A stretch of DNA of 64,000 nt from Rhizomys pruinosus (GCA_009823505.1 VZQC01005595.1:1126122-1190121); one strand, 5' to 3'; counted from the first letter of the stretch, positions 22,755 through 34,310 are shown. Numbers and translations: made by a program. The notes: a model not told the origin generated them from the letters alone.

Positions 22755-24425
22755 TCCACTTGGAGTAGATTTTTGTACAGGGTGAGAGGTAGGGGTTTAA
22801 TTTTGTTTTTCTACAAATGGTGATCCAGTTTTGCCAGCACCATTTGCTGAAGATGCTATCCTTCCTCCATAAAGGTTTTTCTGCCCCTTTGTCAAATGTG
22901 AGGTGGCTGAAATTGTATGAGCTCAAGTTTGGATCTTCAATTTTGTTCCATTGGTCAACAGGTCTGTTTTGTGCCAGTACTAGGCTGTCTTTATGACTAT
23001 GGCCCTGTAATATAGCTTGGAGTCTAGTAGAGCAATTCTCCCTATATTGCATTTTTCACTCAGGGTTGCTTTAGCTATTCAGGGTCTTTTGTTTTTCCAT
23101 ATGAATTTAAGGATTTTTTCCCAAGTCTATGAGGATTTTGATTGGGACTGCATTGAATCTGTATTTAGGTAAAATGGACATTTTTAGTATATTAATTTTT
23201 CCAATCCATAAGCATGGGAGATCTCTCCATCTTTTGATATCATTTTTAATCTCCTTCTTCAGGGGTTTAAAATTTTTGTTGTAGAGATCATTGGTATCTT
23301 TGGTTAGGTTTGCTCCCAGGTGTTTTATTATTTTTGAGGCTATTTTGAGTGGGAAGTTCTTCTTATATTCCTTCTCAACTTGTTTATTGTTGGTGTAAAG
23401 AAAGGCTACTGATTTTTCCAGGTTAGTTTTGTATCCCACCACTTTACTGAAGCTCTTAATCGTAGATCAAAGATCTCAACATAAAACCTGAAACCCTGAA
23501 GTTTATAGAAGAAAAAGTTCGCAACAACCTATAAAACATAGATGTAAGAAAAGACTTTCTAAATCATACAGCAGCTGCACAGGAAATAAGGTCAACAGTT
23601 GACAAATGGGACCTCACCAAACTCAAAATCTTCTGTACAGCAAAAGAAACAACCAAAAAGGGAAGAGAAAACCCAGAGTGGGAGGAAATCTTCTCTAGTG
23701 ATTCATCTGAAAGAGCATTAACATAAAGAATATATAGATTACTCAAAAAAATAAAGAAATACAAAAACAAATGACTTACTCAAAAGATGGAGTAAGGAGC
23801 TGAATGGAGACTTCACAAGTGAGGAAGTAATGATGGCTGAGAAACATCTTAAAAGGATTTCAACATCATTAATAATTAAGGAAATGCAAATTAAAACCAC
23901 TCTCAGATATCATCTCACTCTGATACGACTGGCTAAGATCAAGAAAACAAAAGACACCAAATGCTGGAGAGGTAATGGGGAAAGGGGAACCTTCATCCAC
24001 TGCTGGTGGGAATGTAGACTACTACAACCATTATGGAAAGCAGTGTGGAGTACCCTTAAAAAACTCAAAATGAGCTTAACACCTGACCAAGCCATACCAC
24101 TCCTGGGTATATACCCACAAGACTCATCCTACTGCAAATACATGCACATCCATGTTTATTGCAGTTCTCTCCACAAGAGTGAAGAGCTGGAACCAACCCA
24201 AATGCCCCTCTATTGAGGAGTGGATGACAAAAATGTGGTACATCTACACAATGGAGTATTACTCAGAAGCAAAGAAAGATGACATCATGAACTTTGCAGG
24301 TAAATGGATGGAACTTGAGGCCATTATGCTAAGTGAATTAACACAGTCCAGAAAAACAAGCAGTGAATGGTTTCCCTTATTTGTGGATGCTAACACCAAA
24401 TCCCCAGATGAAAGGCAAACTGAAC
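22755..24425 (+). mobile_element. L1 with 5' inversion (twin-priming structure)
   Basis: 22755-23458 is L1 ORF2 in antisense. The minus frames 23107-23442 ([15 protein letters not shown], then [21 protein letters not shown]) and 22726-23052 ([16 protein letters not shown]) are typical ORF2. From about 23465 the + strand continues ORF2 at the next codons: 'gatcaaagatctcaac', then TTLRYHLTLIRLAKIKKTKD and MWYIYTMEYYSEAKKDDIMN. The left break ('ccaagtgga') and right restart ('gatcaaag') are adjacent in an intact L1. It ends near 24425 without an obvious 3' UTR or A tail, and no target duplication was found. Confidence 0.88.
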
Positions 24426-24559
24426 AACATTATTGTTATATTTCTGTTTATTTGAAAGCAACTATGTTGTTAAAATGTAAATCCCTTAACGGGCTCTAGA
24501 ATAGATTCACCACTTACTCTCAGACTCTGTAATTACTGTATATGAGGGGAAAGTATATG

Positions 24560-24675
24560 TGCATATTTTAGAGTGTTTCATACATAATTTTTCAGTCAAT
24601 CTTAATCGCCTTTATACCTCCTTCTCCCTTGGCAACCTTCTGCAGCTCCCTCCCCACCTTCCGGAAGTGATCATT
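24560..24675 (-). mobile_element. L1 3' end, antisense, short
   Basis: Same wording as 11440-11560 ('tgtttcatacataatttttcag', 'cttctcccttggcaacc'). Confidence 0.65.
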
Positions 24676-25265
24676 TTTGTGCTTTTCCAGTGTACAGAAG
24701 TTAGACTATTGTAAAATCTTAATATCATAGACTATTGAAATTATAGCATGAAAACTTCTGTGCATTGCTCCAGTTAACTTGCCAAGTTAACTTGGCACAG
24801 TTAATGAAACATTACTTGCTAAATCTGTTATAGTTAAGATTATTTCAAGATGGATTTCTTCAATATATTATTTATCTTTCATAGTCATTGCAGTAAAACT
24901 AGTGCTATGATTATTGGCATCTAAAATGTCTGTCTATATGATATTCTAAATCTTCAAATAACATGCATAAGTTGATATTTATGTATTCTGAAGATGAAAT
25001 CTACCTTTGTTCATCTACATAATATATCATAGTCAATATTAGTACATAGTTTCATGTTTCACAAGTGAACAAAAATGTGCGGACCAGTTTGTATATTTGA
25101 CTCAAGTGACGAATATGAATCTCAATAACCAGCTATTTGTTCTAGCTGGGCATCTGGAATAATACTTGGAAATGTAAACCTTGGAGTGGCAGTCAGTTCT
25201 TGATGCTTTTCTTAATTTTCCTGTCTCTAAGCATTTTGAAAACTTATATCTTTTACTCTTCATTC
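24676..25265. other. Unclassified sequence
   Basis: Only a small perfect palindrome (CCAAGTTAACTTGG, about 24782-24795) stands out. No family recognised. Confidence 0.4.
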
Positions 25266-25267
25266 TT

Positions 25268-26363
25268 TTTTTTAAATAAATAATTTTTTTATTGATGCTT
25301 TGTGTATTTCATACAACATTTTCCAATTCAGTTCAGGCATATATCCCCTTCCCTTCCCCCCACCCCACCCCTACCATCCCAGATCATGCATTCTGCCATA
25401 AGTTTTCTGCATCTTTCTCTGCTTTTTTGTTTTGTTTTGTTTTGTTTTCTTTTTTTTTAACAATAAGTGACAATTTGTCAGTACAAGCATCCTTCATGTA
25501 AAACCAATTTGCAAGCAGTTGTGCCCAAACCCACACAGCTCATGGGTCCCACCATCTACCAGGGGGGGCTTGTATGTTCAATCAAGTTGATCAAATGAGT
25601 GTCCAGTCTATATTGTTGTAGTTTCACCATTAACCCCAATCGAAGCCCTTACATTCTACCATGCCCCCTTTTCCGCAGATTGTTCCCTAGGCTTAGAAAA
25701 GGGCCACAGGTGGATGAGAAGCAAAACACTCTACTTTCTCTGGAGCTGATGTCTTGGTCTCTAGTCAGTTCTGGCTGTTTTCTTTCATGGGCTGCCAGCT
25801 TGTCCAGGTATAACCTTTCGATCCTACTAATGAAGCACATGCAATTAGTTATTTAGGTATTAAACAGTATAATATATAGCCTTTCGATCCTACTAATGAA
25901 GCATACACAATTAGATATATAGGTATTTAAACAGTACTAATTGTTATGGTAGGTTTCTTTGGTATAGACACAGATGTTTGGATGGTATGTTAATTCATGA
26001 TTTACATTTTCTTCTGTCAAGTATGGCAGGGTCTTCGTGTGGTTTATAACATCTCCTAACCATTAGAGGATGTAAGCTTGTGGCATCAGCCGTGGGTTAT
26101 TCCTCCAAGGAGAGAGCTAATAGCCAATTAGATTTGGGATATACAGACATATGGCTGCCACTGCTGCACAGTATTTCCAGGCAGATGAGGTGTAGCTAGT
26201 GCTGACGGAGGAGTCTTGCGTGACTCCAGGAGACCTATATTTGCTTTATTGGTTTAGTGGTCTTTGGTAACACTCTCTGGCATCCCAAAGACCATCTGTA
26301 TACTTGCAAGTGCGGTCTCCATACATCTTTCCCATGTTTATATCAGGTCTTCAACAGCAGGGC
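25268..26363 (-). mobile_element. L1 3' UTR, antisense, 1.1 kb (best reference copy)
   Basis: The L1 tail is at the left and the 5' truncation point at about 26363. This copy is uninterrupted, so it gives the order of blocks needed to read the rearranged copies at 54.5 and 62.6 kb. Two imperfect repeats with 'cctttcgatcctactaatgaagc' lie at about 25815 and 25880. Open frames such as 25599-25856 and 25649-25840 recur in the other copies and are UTR artefacts. Confidence 0.85.
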
Positions 26364-26597
26364 ATTCTTAAAAAAATAGTAGACTACCATGATTATGAGA
26401 TTTTAGAAGATGAATGGAAAATGATGCAGATCATAGGGAGGAGAAAAAATAATATTGATTTCAATTCCTCAACAGGTAATAGAAAACTGAAAGATGAACA
26501 TGAAATATGCTCAAGAACACAAAGGAATGTTATTTTCAATTTCAAGATATGAAAGATAATGTTACAAAGAAAATAAAGTAAAAGAAATTTGTATATT

Positions 26598-26730
26598 TGA
26601 GATAGTCTTCCTATAGCCTCAACTGGCCTGGAACTTGCTGTGTAGACCAGGCAGTCCTCTAATTCACAGAGATCCACCTCCCACTGCCTCCGAGTATGGA
26701 GATAATGAAAGATGTATGCCACTCTGCTTG
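26598..26730 (-). mobile_element. B1 SINE, antisense, old
   Basis: 'Aactggcctggaacttgctgtgtagaccaggc' then 'cagagatccacctccc' in antisense order. Confidence 0.8.
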
Positions 26731-26734
26731 AATT

Positions 26735-27870
26735 TTTTATTTTTTTTAATTTTTATCGAGTCTTTGAGAATTTCATGTAATTTTTCTTTTTAGCATGTTC
26801 AGACCCCCAGCCCATTTCCATACCCACACTACTATTCTCTAGACTTCCTGTCCTCTGAGCCTATGGGCTCCAATTTTTGGTTCCAAAATGCTCTTGGATA
26901 TGGGTCTTTCCTATAGTGTCTGGAAAATCTACCAGGCTTCACAAGCTTAAAGAAATGCTACCCCTGCTTTCCCAGTAGTATAATAGACCCTCAGCTAGGG
27001 ATGAAGCTTTTTTACTCTCCTGACTCTTCCATACTGGATTTTGTCAGGCTTGAGCTACATGTTAACCAAGTAAAGGTCTCTACGATAATCTCCAACTGCT
27101 TCAAGAATCTTATCTGGTGAGAATTGAGAAATACACTAATCCATGATAAAACAATAACTCCTTAGGAGTCAGTTTAATACTCTTAACTATTTTTAAGAAT
27201 AATAGTAATAAGCCTGGCACCTGTTTAAACAGGTTCTTGCCCTGGTCAACAGTATAACATATGGCCTCCATTTTGTGACCCAGTCTTAAATCCAAAAAGA
27301 GTGTAATCCCTTAATACTCGTGTCAGTATTGCACCAATATGTGCTTCTTCTCTGGCCTTTCATCATTGTAGCTTGTAGCATTCAAGGCTGACTGAGGCTG
27401 ATGATTACTTTACACTTCCTGTGGCATACACATTAGGATCTACTACTGTGAAAGCTAGCCAGTAAAGATGAAGCTTAGAGGTCAGCATCAGCTTGTTTTC
27501 CCTTTTTGAACAATTTCTACAAATTACTCATATATGTAGTATCTTCAGCAATGGAATCTTTTTGAGGCAAAGTCTGCTGTATGTAGCCACAGCTGGGCTG
27601 GAACTTGCTATGTCAACCAGGTTGGGCTCTATCTCAAATAGGTCTGCCTCATCAGTGCTGGAACTAAAGGCATATGCCACCACACCATATACATCTCAGG
27701 AAAAGGGTCTCACAATCACATTCTGGAAAGTAAACAAGACCAATGATAATCGCCAGTACTGATTGTGGGTCTAAGGGAAACCCTTGGGCAACTGTTGCAA
27801 AAGAGGGATTCTGTATTGGGCATTGGGCTTTTTATTGCTAGCCTGTGGTGTTTAGGAATCCAGTATTATT
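26735..27870 (-). mobile_element. L1 3' UTR, antisense, older type, split by a B1
   Basis: The + strand reads as the inverse of an older rodent L1 3' end: 'gtctttgagaatttcatg', 'ccaggcttcacaagcttaaag', 'cctcagctagggatgaagc', then 'gtgaaagctagccagtaaag'. A B1 lies at 27558-27692. No coding. Confidence 0.8.
27558..27692 (-). mobile_element. B1 SINE, antisense
   Basis: 'Tttgaggcaaagtctgctgtatgtagcc' to 'ggcatatgccaccacacc', a diverged antisense B1. The + frame 27493-27762 is built on it. Confidence 0.8.
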
Positions 27871-27879
27871 CCCAAACTA

Positions 27880-28725
27880 TATAAAAACTCAACAAACTAG
27901 GAAAATCTTAGGCCAATAGGTCTGATAAAAATAGTTGCAGAAATTCTGAATAAAATAATCACATGCAAAGAGAACATAAAAATGGAGAAAATAAAACATG
28001 ATAAATCAGCTTCATCCCTGAGATGCAGGAGTAGCTTAATATATGTAAATAAATAAGCGTAATCCACCACATAAACAGACTCAAGATCAGAAAATGAATC
28101 CTTATCTCATTAGATGCAGAAAAGAACTTTGACAAAATCTGACATTCCTTCTTGAGAAAAGATACAGAGAATTTAAGGATACATAGGATATAGTTCAATA
28201 TAATAAAAGCAATATTCAAGTCCATAGCTGCATCATAGTAAACAAATAATGGCCAAGAATTTCCAGTAAAACAAAGAAGAAGACAAGGATCTTCAGTCTC
28301 TACATTCTTGTTAGGATAGTTCTTGAAGTAAAAGCTAGAGCAACACACCAAAGAAGAAATAAAGAGGGTAGAAATTGGAAAAGGAGAAGTAAAATTATCC
28401 TTATATTCACAAAAATACTTTATGTAAATGATTCTATATATGATTCTATAAATAAAAGACCTTAAAGAGTCCACCAGAAAACTCCTAGACTTGATAAAAA
28501 ACATTCCACAATGTACCAGGAAATAAAATTAACACAACAATTATTCCTGTATACCAGGCACAAAGGTATGGAGAAAGAAATCTAGAAAAGAATATTATTC
28601 ATGATAGTCTCAAAACCAAAAACCAAAATATCTTGGAATGAATCAAACAGAGGCTATGGAAGACTTGAATAATCAAAAATTTAAGATACTGGGACAACAC
28701 TCAAAAAGTTGATGCAAGCTGCATG
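27880..28725 (+). mobile_element. L1 ORF2 (reverse transcriptase region), sense, old
   Basis: Sense L1 text: 'gataaatcagcttcatccctgagatgcagg', 'ctcattagatgcagaaaag', 'ccaccagaaaactcctagac'. Many stops. A 181-codon minus frame (27959-28504) runs antisense through it. It appears to resume at 29760 after an interruption. Confidence 0.7.
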
Positions 28726-29325
28726 GTAGGTGTGAGTGTGCCCAGATGCACTGTGTCTCTGGCTCCACAGACTGCTTGTAACCATCCTGCTATGTGACAT
28801 TCTAGGCCTCTTCCTATCAGTGATCATTGTGCAGTACAAGTGATTCCTCTTTGATAAAATTCAAGAGAGGTAGATAGTAGCAGACCCGTGTTACCAAGCT
28901 GATTTCAAAATTTGGAACCTAGAATATGACAAGGAAGAAAACAATAGGAACAAATGTGGCTCCCTGAACAAGGACTTGCAAACATGTCTCTGGGCCTGTC
29001 AATTGTATTAAAATCCACAATGCTTCTATATTGATCTCAAAATTATGTGCTCAGGACTTGGCAAGTAAGAGAGAGGACAATAACTGGGTAGCCAAGACAT
29101 TAAAGCACCACACCAGCAGGCAAGAGTCAGCCTGAATAACCATCTGAAGTATGGACCCAAGACAATCCTAGCTGCCCACAAGCAGCAGAGGAGCTCTGCT
29201 TGCCTGGCCACCCATGCACAAAGGCAGAGCCTGGAAATCCATTGGTGGATCAGAGATAATTGTCTCTGATCAGGTTGTCCACAGCATAATAGCATGGTGG
29301 ATCCAAGTCAGACTGCCCATCCAGG
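28726..29325 (+). pseudogene. Unidentified segment with decayed coding character
   Basis: In the frame through 28772 the + strand encodes a hydrophobic stretch, LLVTILLCDILGLFLSVIIVQ (trimmed here; 28772-28834). This could be a membrane helix. A hydrophilic part follows, with stops at 28841, 28868 and about 28999 but protein-like text between them (NLEYDKEENNRNKCGSL). It lies between two pieces of L1. I do not recognise the protein. It could be a retrocopy, an unknown LTR, or L1-associated sequence. Confidence 0.3.
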
Positions 29326-29758
29326 TGTCTTGTTTTCTTGATCTTGGCTAGTCTTATTGGAGTGAGATGATACCTAGTGTGGTTTTAATTTTCATTTCCT
29401 TAATTTTAAATGATATTGAACGCATTTTAAGGTGTTTCTCAACCATCTTTACTTCCTTACTGGTGAAGTCTCTGTTCATCTCTTTACTCCATATTTTGAG
29501 TAGGTTATTTTCTTACTTCTTTGTTTTTTAAGTAGTTTATTTATACTGGATGTTAATGCTCTGTCAGATTTATCATCAGTGAAGGTTTCCTCCCACTCTG
29601 TGGGTTTTCTCTTCACTTCCTTGATTGTTTCTGTAGCTGTACAAAAGCCTTTGAGTTTAATGAGGTCCCACTTGTCAGAAGGGGAGATGGGAGGGTGGAG
29701 AGTGGTGGTGTGAATATAGAGAAGGGGGAGCAGGGTAAACACAATGAGCATTTAATGT
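29326..29758 (-). mobile_element. L1 ORF2 C-terminal fragment, antisense
   Basis: Antisense of the ORF2 end: 'cttgatcttggctagtcttattggagtgagatgat' (inverse of the LxRLAKIKK region seen at 23.9 kb). The minus frame 29476-29751 reads DKWDLIKLKGFCTATETIK, a typical L1 stretch. Confidence 0.8.
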
Positions 29759-29759
29759 A

Positions 29760-30235
29760 TGGAAATCTTAAATCAAAAAACAACCTTTAAGACATTGGAG
29801 AATATCTGAAGAAGGTATAAAATGTAATGAGCTCCTATGCTCACGGATTCTTGAGGTAAATATTGTGAAAATAGCCATCCTGGCAAAAAATTGAGATATA
29901 TAAACTAGTCTCTATTAAATTCCAATACAATTTTTCACAGAAATTTAAAAAATCATCTCAAAGTTCACATGAAAATATATAAAAAAAACTAGAATAATCA
30001 AAACCAAAATAATCCTAAACAACAAAAGAAGAGCTGGATGTATTATCATCCTTAATTTCAAATTATATTGCAGAATTGTAGCAAGAAAATAGCATAATGC
30101 AGACATTAAGGCACATTGATTAATAGACTCAGATTTAAGTTCATGCATGTAGGGCCACCTGGTTTTTGATTGAGCACACTGGAGAAATGACAGCATGTTC
30201 AACAAGTGGTGCTGGTCAAGTGAGGGAAATTCATT
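29760..30235 (+). mobile_element. L1 ORF2 continuation, sense, old
   Basis: 'Cctatgctcacggattcttgagg', 'caagtggtgctggtcaa' and neighbouring text continue ORF2 downstream of the 27.9-28.7 kb fragment. The two were probably one L1, split by the inserted material. Confidence 0.65.
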
Positions 30236-30484
30236 ATTAGCTATACCTCTGACAGGATTAATATAAAAATATGCAAATATATAAAAAAATAAACACCAAC
30301 AGTAACATTTTACTGATATTCATATGAATTTATTTTTGGATATAATTGGAAGACAATTAAAGCAATTTTATTCAAGATCAATAGAAACATGTAATAACAA
30401 GGTGGTTCAATGGTTACTAGATAGGTTCTATTTAAGTAAATAAGATAGCTATTTTGATCATTTTCTTAAAAAAATATCCCGTAT

Positions 30485-30690
30485 TTTTGTGTGGGTGTGC
30501 CTACTTGTGTTTATGTGAATTTCAAGCATTCAGTTGCCTGTGCAGACCAGAAAAGAATGAAAGACCCCCTGATAGTGGAGTTCCTGGCAATTGCGAGCTG
30601 CCTGGTTTGTTTGCTGGGAACCAAGCCTATTTCTTTTACTGAGCAGGAAATTCTGTTAACCTCTGCACGATCTTCTTAACCACTATTTTG
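30485..30690 (-). mobile_element. B3/B2-like SINE, antisense, old
   Basis: Tail-to-head antisense order with 'gaatgaaagaccccctgatag', 'gctgggaaccaagcc' and 'cttcttaaccact'. Confidence 0.6.
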
Positions 30691-31480
30691 ATATTTTATG
30701 GCTTGAATGTGTTCTATTTTTTTCAGTTCCTTTTTCTATCTCTTTTGATTATTAGATGACTTATTTTGATGTTTTGAATCAATAATTTGAAAAATACTGT
30801 AATTCAAATTAAGTGTAGTTAAAATATGTACCAATTATAGTAGTTAAAATACAATTTTGGAAGTTTTATCTAAAACTGAGTTGAATTTTTACTGTATTTA
30901 ATATTTTAGGAAAGATTTTTAGACAATACAGAGTTTATAGGTGAACAGGTAATAAGCAGAAAGCTTAACTATGAAAGAATAAGAAATTTTCTGACTAAGG
31001 ACAGGAAATGTTAGAGAGGAAGGAAAATTGTTAATACTTTGCTAACTACCTAATATATGAATAACAAAAAATAATAGCATGTGTATGTGTGTATATGCAT
31101 ATAAACATGTGCACATGTCTGCACACACACAAACAATAAAAAAAAAAAAAAAAAAGAATATATATATATATATGATATATATATATATATACTATATATA
31201 TATATATATATGGCAGGGGGGGAGTGAAAAACATGCTCTCATAGTAAACTTAATATCTCTACAGTAAATAAAATAAAGGCAACTAATGTAATCCCCTAAG
31301 TTACACATGAATGGAAAAAGAATGAGCTAATAAATAGAAAATGGTTACCTCAGAATATGACTAGGTAAGACTAGTGAAAGGATCTGGGATAAGTCAAAAG
31401 AAATCTAGTGGAAGAATTTGAATATTAAATATCTTCATTCATTACTAAATAGAATAATGTTTTGTTATTAAAAAATTTGG
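30691..31480. other. AT-rich sequence with an A19 and (TA)n tract at 31138-31212
   Basis: An A-rich run is followed by ATATAT repeats. Opposed small frames there encode YIYIYI-type peptides and are artefacts. Confidence 0.6.
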
Positions 31481-31481
31481 C

Positions 31482-33333
31482 TGACTAGACATACCTCTAG
31501 AGCCAATCATTTTTTGTCTGCAGAAAACACATCTCACTGGTAAAAATACACATTGACTATCAGTCAAATGAGGTTTTGAGAAAGAAAATGAAAGTCCAAA
31601 ATAAACTGGAATGGTTTTCCTGAAAGCTAATGTATTTGACCAAACAAAATCAAATCAGGAGATAAGAAGATGACAACTGTATATTAATAAAAGTAAAATA
31701 TACTCAGAAGTTATTGTTATTGTAATCATAAATACATTGAAATAGAGGACTTGATATTTAGACAACAAACACAAAAGATCATACCATACAACATTGAGAG
31801 AGGCAATCAACAGTCCTTCTCTGCTGTAATCTGATGAACCACAACAATGACCTGCCCAGTAAGATGATGCTAATTGTTCAGTAATGGCACATTTATCTTG
31901 TAACTGTGTAATTGGACTTAGGACACACATAGTAGGAGGAAATTCATACCTGATACTATACATCTAGCTAAATAATTTGTGGCTAGAAAGGTCAGAGTGG
32001 AGAACCATCTACTGCCATTTCCTTAAAACAATACAAGTTCTAAATATTTTCTAAAACCTTCTCCTTAAATCTATAATAGGAGTAGCTATTACCCCTCACT
32101 GAAGAAGCTTCTTGTAGGTATTCTTTTGGCAGAAGCACTTAAAGAGTCAGCAAGCAGCCTCCAAGCCTAGACTCCTGCTGAGTTCCTGCTCACTTGTAAT
32201 ATTTGCCCTGGTACCAACTGTCTTTGATGCCTTAAGGCAAAGCATTGTCACATCCCTGTAGTAGTGATCTGGAGCGTATGGCCTGGAGCCATGCCTCTCC
32301 CAACCCCCAATTCTGTATGTCCCAGCCCCCTGCATTGCCTGTATAAAAAACCCTAAGTTACAACATTAAACTGAATTTCCCCCTTGTGGAATTACTCCCG
32401 GTCTCTATGAGTCCATCTTTCTTTCTCTCCCAGTCTTACTTCTCACCTCCCTCATCCTCCCAGGTGGGGCCCAAGCTAGGACTGTTACCGGCTTGCTGGG
32501 GACAGTACTGAGGCTTGCAATACTGCAGAGCTGTAAGCCCTGGTCCAAGGGAAAAGAACATCTCATGGAAGGCAGTACCTGTGCGTCATACATTTAAAGG
32601 AACACCAGACGGTAAACGTCAGAAGACAGCTTCTTTTATGCAAAAGATGGAAACTGTTACATATATTCAAAACATGACAAGATGCAGAGAGTATGTGACC
32701 ATGGATTGCCCAACTCCAGTTGATGCATGCAAAATGTAAAATCTTCACATAGGATCAAAGGACCTAATGGAAGAGGAGACCAAAAGATTGTAAGAGCTAG
32801 AGATTCAGGATGCCAGCTGCTAGGTAGTGTCTTTTAGTCAAGAAAAGAAAGGTGCATTCATAAAATCTCAACAGTATGGGTGCTTGGACATGGTCTTCAT
32901 AATTACAATATGTAGAGACATACCAAGGTGTTAGGGCAAAATTTCAAAAGGTTGCACTTCTAGATGAAGAGCTATGAGCAATTGAGATTAATTAATCTGA
33001 AAGAAGAATCAATTTTATCCTGGGACAAATTCCCTGATAGTTATCCAATCTCAGGTGGTCAGTCCTAAACAGATATAATTACAGGCACAGCAAACTAGCT
33101 CAGATAATATATCTATATATATCTATATATATCTATATACCTATACCTTATCTGTCTATATACATATATATGTAAACATATATGATGGATATGTATGTAA
33201 CAAAAAATTAAAAGAAGTGAGTCTATTGAGAAGCAGTAAGACTAGGTGAGATTATTTTGAGAGTACAGAATGAGGAGTGGAAATTATGTAAATACAGTAC
33301 TCATGTACAAAATATTTGTGGGAAAACTTAGTT
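31482..33333 (+). mobile_element. Lx-type L1 (short ORF2 part plus 3' UTR), split by an LTR
   Basis: 31482-31780 is an old ORF2 endonuclease piece ('tttgtctgcagaaaacacatctcac'). From 31780 it is 3' UTR ('gtgtaattggacttaggac', 'ggaaattcatacctgatac'). After the LTR at about 32130-32462 it resumes near 32560. It continues with 'aaaatctcaacagtatggg', 'ggtggtcagtcctaaacag', an ATATCT-rich block at 33108-33180 and 'ggatatgtatgtaac', the usual Lx 3' end. The end overlaps the 227-bp duplication. Confidence 0.8.
32130..32462 (+). mobile_element. Class II (ERVK-like) LTR with adjoining primer-binding site
   Basis: U3-like text, then 'tgcctgtataaaaaaccc' (TATA, 32336-32353), 'cattaaactgaatttcc' as the poly-A region, a pyrimidine-rich U5, and a CA end at 32461-32462. 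Two bases later TGGGGCCCAAGCTAGGACT (32465-32483) resembles the tRNA-Lys-type binding site of class II rodent ERVs with a few changes. Only a short internal stretch (to about 32560) follows. The left end is approximate. Confidence 0.55.
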
Positions 33334-33587
33334 AAGATGGGTAGTGTACGGGTTGGAGAGATACATATATATGTATATATGTATATATACATATATATGT
33401 AAACATATATGATGGATATGTATGTAACAAAAAATTAAAAGAAGTGAGTCTATTGAGAAGCAGTAAGACTAGGTGAGATTATTTTGAGAGTACAGAATGA
33501 GGAGTGGAAATTATGTAAATACAGTACTCATGTACAAAATATTTGTGGGAAAACTTAGTTAAGATGGGTAGTGTACGGGTTGGAGAG
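33134..33587 (+). repeat. 227-bp direct tandem duplication
   Basis: 33134-33360 is repeated as 33361-33587 at an exact 227-nt offset. Identity is continuous over about 33172-33360 against 33399-33587. The left parts differ in the ATATAC-rich stretch. The first copy ends in 'gggttggagag', the first bases of the B2 that stands complete after the second copy. Confidence 0.93.
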
Positions 33588-33817
33588 ATGGTCTAGCGGT
33601 TAAGAGTGCCGGCTGCTCTTGCAGAGGACACGGGTTCGATCCCTAGCACCCACATGGTGGCCGAGAACCGTCTGAAACTCCAATTCCAGGAGAACTCCAG
33701 TTCCAGGGGAATCCGACACCCTCTTCTGACCTCCGCGGCATTGCACTACACGTGTGCACACACCTGCATGCACACAGTACATTCATACACATACAGAAAT
33801 AAATAAAATAAAAAAAA
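33576..33817 (+). mobile_element. SINE B2, long subtype, with 15-bp target duplication
   Basis: AAGATGGGTAGTGTA occurs at 33561-33575 and 33818-33832. A third copy at 33334-33348 is explained by the 227-bp duplication. Full B2 with B box GGTTCGATCCC near 33633. Confidence 0.95.
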
Positions 33818-33832
33818 AAGATGGGTAGTGTA

Positions 33833-34297
33833 GTGACGAAAAGATTTAGCATTCGGCCCTGAGAATTGAGTCATGATGGATATTTAAGCAGACATCTTGG
33901 AATAAGCTCTCCTTGCATTTGAACCTCAACCTGCGTACACGTAGTGAGCTTTCCTGCACGTATTTTCCACATGGGTCATCCTAGGATTAAGTGGGCACCG
34001 CCACAAATCTCGGCGGTGTCCTCACAAATATTAAAATACCCTATATTCATGGACCAACCTTGGCTCTTACAATTTTCTGCTGCGTCTTCTGCAATGGTCC
34101 CTGATCCACAGTTGGGTGAGGTTTAATATAGGAATTCTATCTAAGGACACACACTCTTGAATCACCAATTCTCTAAAGCATGACCAATTGTGGCCTTCTG
34201 TGTGCCTTGGGTGTAATGGATCCACTGTAGATATGTCACTTAGGGATGGGCATCTCTCAGATGTCTAATTTATTTTCCCGCCAGTTGTGTGGAACAC
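33833..34297 (-). mobile_element. L1 3' UTR, antisense
   Basis: The inverse of text seen in sense at 59.4 kb: 'ggtccctgatccacagttggg' then 'gaggtttaatatagg'. Also shares 'ggccttctgtgtgccttggg'-type text with 12.2-12.4 kb. Confidence 0.6.
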
Positions 34298-34310
34298 AGA
34301 AGTAGCCTCA

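Noticed and set aside
27959..28504. 181-codon minus-strand open frame, the longest in the window
   Set aside because: It runs antisense through a sense L1 reverse transcriptase region. Its Phe/Ile/Tyr-rich composition reflects AT-rich antisense sequence.
31046..31267. Opposed small frames encoding YIYIYI peptides
   Set aside because: Products of the (TA)n tract.
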